NCBI GenBank assembly: GCA_002633005.1
Contig: NMRA01000010.1
Span: 271,846-335,845 of the forward strand
From: Phoronis australis
Lineage: Eukaryota; Phoronida; Phoronidae
DNA length: 64,000 nucleotides
Reading direction: 5' to 3'
Below are positions 62,001-64,000 of the stretch, piece by piece. Under the pieces are notes generated by a model that was not told the DNA's origin, did no database searches, and worked only from the letters and a program-made list of their open reading frames with translations. Position numbers and translations under genes: made by a program. Each line of letters opens with the position of its first letter. Positions within the stretch are counted from its first letter, which is position 1.

Positions 62001-62078
62001 CGAACTTGAATGTACATGTATGTTTATGAAAAGCTCTTACCCGCACGTACAAATTTGGCATATGCACCGCGCGGACAT
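47656..62078 (-). CDS. SAXO/FAM154-like stabilizer of axonemal microtubules (10 coding exons)
   Basis: The coding exons run 62041-62078, 61607-61685, 60642-60761, 59534-59629, 58779-58967, 56673-56814, 53169-53280, 52583-52739, 48353-48465 and 47656-48122. Every junction has AG/GT borders. The N-terminus MSARCICQICTCG|RHHCPH matches the Cys-rich start of SAXO1/SAXO2. The rest is a chain of Mn-type repeats, e.g. TCYRVDYTPKE, TTTYLIDYPAK, TMYLRDYTWKD, TTFRDHYIDHR and TTFKDSFKEWPVLPK, with RP..AY.PP linkers. The total is about 504 residues, near the usual size (human SAXO1 is 474). The last 70 residues are acidic and low-complexity. SAXO proteins bind microtubules of cilia, flagella and centrioles through these repeats. 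Phases fit at eight of the nine junctions; exon 8 to exon 9 is out by two bases (see findings). The long introns hold transposons and simple repeats. Confidence 0.88.
48353..48465 (-). CDS. SAXO-like exon 9
   Basis: Encodes DEYPRKVVSIPKLCRPDRSY, then RPTEGDIPESTNAAVYK. The acceptor TTTTCAACACAG leaves one base before DEY, while exon 8 ends in phase 0. The peptide itself continues the repeat as expected (SYR..DEYP). The end is phase 1, donor GTGAGT, matching exon 10. Confidence 0.75.
48990..49580. repeat. Foldback AT-rich element in SAXO intron 9
   Basis: About 590 bases are built of inverted words such as ATTACTGGAATAAAT, TTTATTACAGTAA, CTTCTGATTGGCTAAAG and ATTCCTGGCTTCTGATTG. A central palindrome TATGTCGTACTTGGCCTATA / TAGGCTAAGTGCGACATA lies near 49330-49370, and the GTCGCACTTGG word recurs at the right edge (49565). 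It lies between exon 8 and exon 9 of the SAXO-like gene. It is probably a compound of MITE copies inserted in each other. Confidence 0.65.
50297..51164 (+). mobile_element. 5'-truncated L1/Tx1-like LINE with 15-bp target duplication
   Basis: The insertion (50312-51149) lies between two copies of AACTCGGATACATAT (50297-50311 and 51150-51164), with an A-rich 3' end and AAATAAAAAT just before it. The open frame to 50918 (about 160 codons) reads YDFKLCTLQFKLLHRILVTN, then LRKINLVDSDVCTFCHSQSE, TVDHIFFECNNI and later LQLKHFIYLSRCKK. This is the C-terminal tail of L1/Tx1-type ORF2 (FQ.K..HRIL.TN; CTFC...ET..H.F.EC; K.FIY). No stop interrupts it, so the insertion is young. It is in an intron of the SAXO-like gene, antisense to it. 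Confidence 0.88.
51279..51409. repeat. GCT/GCC trinucleotide repeat
   Basis: About 130 bases of CTG/CTT followed by CCG/CTG triplets. Translations give poly-Ala, poly-Cys or poly-Leu and are not genes. It lies 115 bases 3' of the LINE target site, within the SAXO-like intron. Confidence 0.9.
51860..52500. repeat. GGT/GAT-rich simple-sequence tract
   Basis: Irregular TGGTGG/TGATGG repeats with no fixed period, in the SAXO-like intron just downstream of exon 8. The several open frames on both strands are composition artefacts. Confidence 0.8.
52583..52739 (-). CDS. SAXO-like exon 8
   Basis: The acceptor TTAATTCAG completes the split proline codon. Encodes FSGTTTFKDSFKEWPVLPKM then SGLPFGCNTSYR, ending in phase 0 before the donor GTGAGG. 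A second AG 14 bases further in would shorten the start by five residues without changing phase. Confidence 0.82.
53169..53280 (-). CDS. SAXO-like exon 7
   Basis: Acceptor TAGTTTTAG, entered in phase 1. Encodes RTPYIPPSGKMAGNTTFRDH then YIDHRNQERVLPIIQK, leaving two bases before the donor GTAAGT. Confidence 0.85.
53990..54063. repeat. TATG / TG / CG microsatellite
   Basis: ATGTATGTATG followed by TGTGTGTGTG, then mixed GCGC/GTGT alternation. Purine-pyrimidine alternation of this kind can adopt Z-DNA. Intronic. Confidence 0.8.
54386..54500. repeat. 23-bp minisatellite, five copies
   Basis: Five contiguous units of the type AGCCAATCACTGTAGGACTC plus GAT. The second unit has two changes. There are no spacers, so it is not a CRISPR array. 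Intronic. Confidence 0.9.
54848..56261 (-). mobile_element. P-like (THAP-type) DNA transposon, copy C, both ends present
   Basis: The left end AAAGGACAATGCCACCC (54848-54864) and right end GGGTGGCATTCTCCTTT (56245-56261) form a 17-bp terminal inverted repeat with one mismatch. The body matches copies A and B. A THAP-domain remnant lies near the right end on the minus strand. At 1.41 kb it is too short for a full transposase. The adjoining flanks show no clear 8-bp duplication. It is in the SAXO-like intron between exons 6 and 7. Confidence 0.75.
55850..56120 (-). pseudogene. THAP domain remnant of copy C
   Basis: The minus-strand translation reads CIVPVCPNYEAAKKAGVSFF, then HPREPEVLRNWHAVVKN before a stop, with LRVCGRHF and SDEFRLTK in a shifted frame. 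It has the same C-x4-C, W and C-x2-H layout as copies A and B. Confidence 0.65.
56673..56814 (-). CDS. SAXO-like exon 6
   Basis: Encodes VDFVDHGLTKKRSYIIHKEQ, then GPMDRETMYLRDYTWKDIPE and RF plus one base. Acceptor TTTTCTAG, donor GTAAGT, ending in phase 1. Confidence 0.88.
57120..58770. other. SAXO-like intron 5 and flank, no element recognised
   Basis: Contains a C/T-rich imperfect ACTTCAACT/TAACTGTAACT tract near 57900-57990, otherwise nothing that I can name. Confidence 0.45.
58779..58967 (-). CDS. SAXO-like exon 5
   Basis: 63 codons in phase 0 with ESFRPNLAYVPPSVKLMDES and, at the end, KFRGDTTFK, which joins VDFVDH of exon 6 to complete a repeat. Confidence 0.88.
59041..59069. repeat. 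(TG)n microsatellite
   Basis: Fourteen TG units in the intron between exons 4 and 5 of the SAXO-like gene. Confidence 0.9.
59534..59629 (-). CDS. SAXO-like exon 4
   Basis: 32 codons in phase 0 with RPPVAYVAPTTKLEDTTTYL then IDYPAK. Acceptor CTATTTCAG, donor GTAAGG. Confidence 0.88.
60642..60761 (-). CDS. SAXO-like exon 3
   Basis: Exactly 40 codons in phase 0, from EYSSKWVDPCKPIRPDDEYK to the Mn-type repeat TCYRVDYTPKE. Donor GTAAGG. Confidence 0.88.
61607..61685 (-). CDS. SAXO-like exon 2
   Basis: Acceptor TTGTTATAG, donor GTAAGT. It encodes RHHCPHTTNVVLPRDFGPCF followed by QTENRD, completing the N-terminal Cys/His motif. Confidence 0.88.
62041..62078 (-). CDS. SAXO-like exon 1 (start codon)
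   Basis: ATG at 62078 opens MSARCICQICTC plus two bases of a glycine codon, then the donor GTAAGAG. The C.C..C.C pattern and the split glycine lead directly into RHHCPH of exon 2, as in the conserved family start. This fixes the start even though only 38 bases are coding. Confidence 0.85.
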
Positions 62079-63820
62079 TATATTTGGACTAGTTTAGATA
62101 ATTTCGGTGTTGCAATTTTTTGTTAGAGCTTGGAGTTGTGGCTCGTTAGGTCTTTCCCAGATGGTACGGGAGCCTTTCATACGATTTCTGTGCTACGTAG
62201 CATACCTGTGTCGTCACAACATCGTTTTCGAATCAAAGTTAACACGGAGACAACTGGATAGGGGACAAACTGTATTCTCGTTGTAGTTTGTCCAGTTCGG
62301 CATCTTACTCGTTCACAATGAAGTTGTTATCCTACTTTCTCAAGAAATTTAAGTCAATTCTGCACAATTATTGTCGTATGTTATACACGCATATAGTGAT
62401 CATGCTACTCAAGTCATGGTCGACCCCCTACTAACAACAGGGTGGTAAATGGGTGATTCGGAGGTACAAGAACAAGAACAACAGGATATACGTGGTCCAA
62501 CGGCTCAGGTGTCTGCCTAATGATCTCAAAGGTTCAAATTTCACTGGACAACGCTGCTAGACTTTTTGAGTCAGGTCTGAATCTGCTCAGCTCGGTCTTT
62601 TGTGACCTCGATTCTAACTCATAATTCAAAAAACCGAACTATGTCAAACTATTGCAAGTACATATTTTTGAAAGAAAAAATATTAGGATTGTCCAAATAT
62701 GTTTTATATTCATGTGCCATTATTATTCTCTTTACGTTACGACCTATTTAAGTCAAAATTTCATTTTTAAGAATGGTACATATAACCGTTTTAAAGTGAA
62801 AACTTCAAAATTTACCCCAAAAACACCGTTAGGAATTTTCGACTACTCATTTAGTTTGGTTTCTGTGCCAATTTTACTCGCAAAACGTACGGTAGCTGTC
62901 GTAGTCGTCCCATCTACAGTACGCAAAAAGTAATCGTTTAAAACTGGAAAGTTTCAGTGAAATCCACTCAGCGTTTTTTAGAGAACTCGTGTTCGAAGGG
63001 TTGAACTTAATTCGATTTTCTGAAACCGAGGAAAAGCCGAAAACGCAGTCAAATCCCAAAGACTTTCGATTAATTATTCACTGAAAACTTTGCTTTTGGT
63101 CAGTATTTCCAGTGCGTAGTTAACTTACTCCTCACTTATAACACTTTGTAAGCCGGGCTTCAATGACTAGAGTATAGATATGGGCTTAGTGCTACAAAAA
63201 TAGGTCCTCTCTTTCCCTGTTACCCCCCCCCCCTCTCTCTCTCTAAGTTCTTTGATAAATTTGTTCTATCCTATTGTGTTTTCCAATGCAATCATTTCTG
63301 GTTGTTGAGATACTGTCGGGATTTGCACGGAACGCTTTTTGTGTCTTCTCGATAAATTTGGAATCTGTCCCAACCCCTCGTGAATAGTTGACAGTGCTGG
63401 ACTTAAGGAAAGACAAATTTAAAGGACATCCCAAGCCGTTCTTCCAAGAGAGAATCCCGTCTGAATGGGGACCTCTTCGTATAGTAAGTTAAATTTCATT
63501 AAATTGGAAAAGTGTGACCAGTGAATTCCATCATAGTGTGACCCTTTTACAAGTGGCCTTCCTTAAGTATTACGACTCCACAAAAACAGGAAAGTGGAGG
63601 CACATTACCGATTCCATCTACAGCCCTCCCTCCCTGAGTGGGTCCGCCTTGAGAAATTATCAGTAAAAACACGAATAGAGAGGCAGCACCCGTAGGCCTA
63701 TCCCTCCAACGGTTGGACAGGGTCTATCATTCAAAAAAGGGAATGACCAGCAATTGATGCTATCAGTCAGGTTCCCAAGTATTATCATGTGATATGCTAT
63801 TTCCAAAAAAAGAAAAGAGC
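62079..63820. other. Upstream flank of the SAXO-like gene
   Basis: The 5' UTR and promoter must lie here, but I see no TATA box or clear initiator at a convincing distance. A polypyrimidine tract (C-run then CTCTCT) lies at 63223-63243. A weak tRNA-like box pair lies at 62492-62542. No other gene is recognised. Confidence 0.4.
62485..62560 (+). repeat. Weak tRNA-like SINE head
   Basis: TGGTCCAACGG (62492-62502) resembles an A box and GGTTCAAATTTC (62531-62542) a B box with one extra base. Stems are poor. It could equally be chance. Confidence 0.3.
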
Positions 63821-63824
63821 GAGC

Positions 63825-64000
63825 GACAATCAAGGCCCTTGCCAGAGAGGGCTCCGCGGAGAAATGTAGTTTAAAGTCGTCATCTTGAATATAAAAATCC
63901 AGTGAACTGATAGGCTCGGCAAAAGCTGTGCTTTACAAATTTTCTTGACTTTTTCAACGTGCACTTCGCGCTTAAACGACCCTTCCGCCGGCACGCGCTG
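63825..64000 (-). repeat. Interspersed repeat family R1, copy 3 (inverted, cut by window edge)
   Basis: Reverse-complement match to the middle of copies at 2505 and 18190, including CCTCTCTGGCAA, AAGTCAAGAAAATTTGTAAA and GCTTTTGC-type words. It runs off the window. Confidence 0.6.

Overview
The window is eukaryotic nuclear DNA: AT-rich, intron-containing, and crowded with decayed mobile elements. The mix of Penelope-like elements, several LINE types, THAP-type P-like elements, long-TIR DNA transposons and MITEs, plus an axonemal SAXO gene, fits a marine invertebrate animal, perhaps a non-vertebrate deuterostome. The species cannot be fixed from the sequence alone. There is one 40-base assembly gap at 17143-17182 and one isolated N at 25322.

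The one convincing host gene is a ten-exon SAXO/FAM154-type gene (stabilizer of axonemal microtubules) on the minus strand, from the ATG at 62078 to the stop at 47656. Its introns hold a fresh LINE tail with a target-site duplication, a P-like element, a foldback AT-rich element, minisatellites and simple repeats. Two weaker host candidates exist. One is a single minus-strand exon resembling a Cu-only superoxide dismutase domain without its copper ligands (10654-10867). The other is a terminal exon of unknown function that is triplicated in tandem at 36.3-37.0 kb, with a longer diverged copy at 40.5 kb.

Layout. 1-9 kb: no gene, several repeats. 9-14.4 kb: Penelope fragments, the SOD-like exon, and a P-like element with a THAP remnant. 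15.8-17.3 kb: two MITEs with exact 5-bp target duplications. 19.1-27.8 kb: two neighbouring large DNA transposons with long terminal inverted repeats, each carrying a decayed gene of the same protein family (HEEA(D/N)T ... SDT(D/N)VLV ... Cys-rich ... LW.RA). A third copy lies at 43.9-46 kb. 29.4-30.9 kb: a 1.5-kb inverted repeat. 32.5-33.8 kb: a second P-like element. 34.4 kb: a perfect 47-bp-arm hairpin. 35.2-40.8 kb: a segmental duplication enclosing a LINE. 41.1-43.7 kb: a Penelope fragment with inverted ends and an RNase H retroelement tail. 47.6-62.1 kb: the SAXO gene. 62.1-64 kb: its upstream flank.

The best candidate for something little described is the long-TIR transposon family at 19.1-27.8 and 43.9-46 kb. 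I recognise its protein as a family common in invertebrate genomes, and here it can be tied to element ends.
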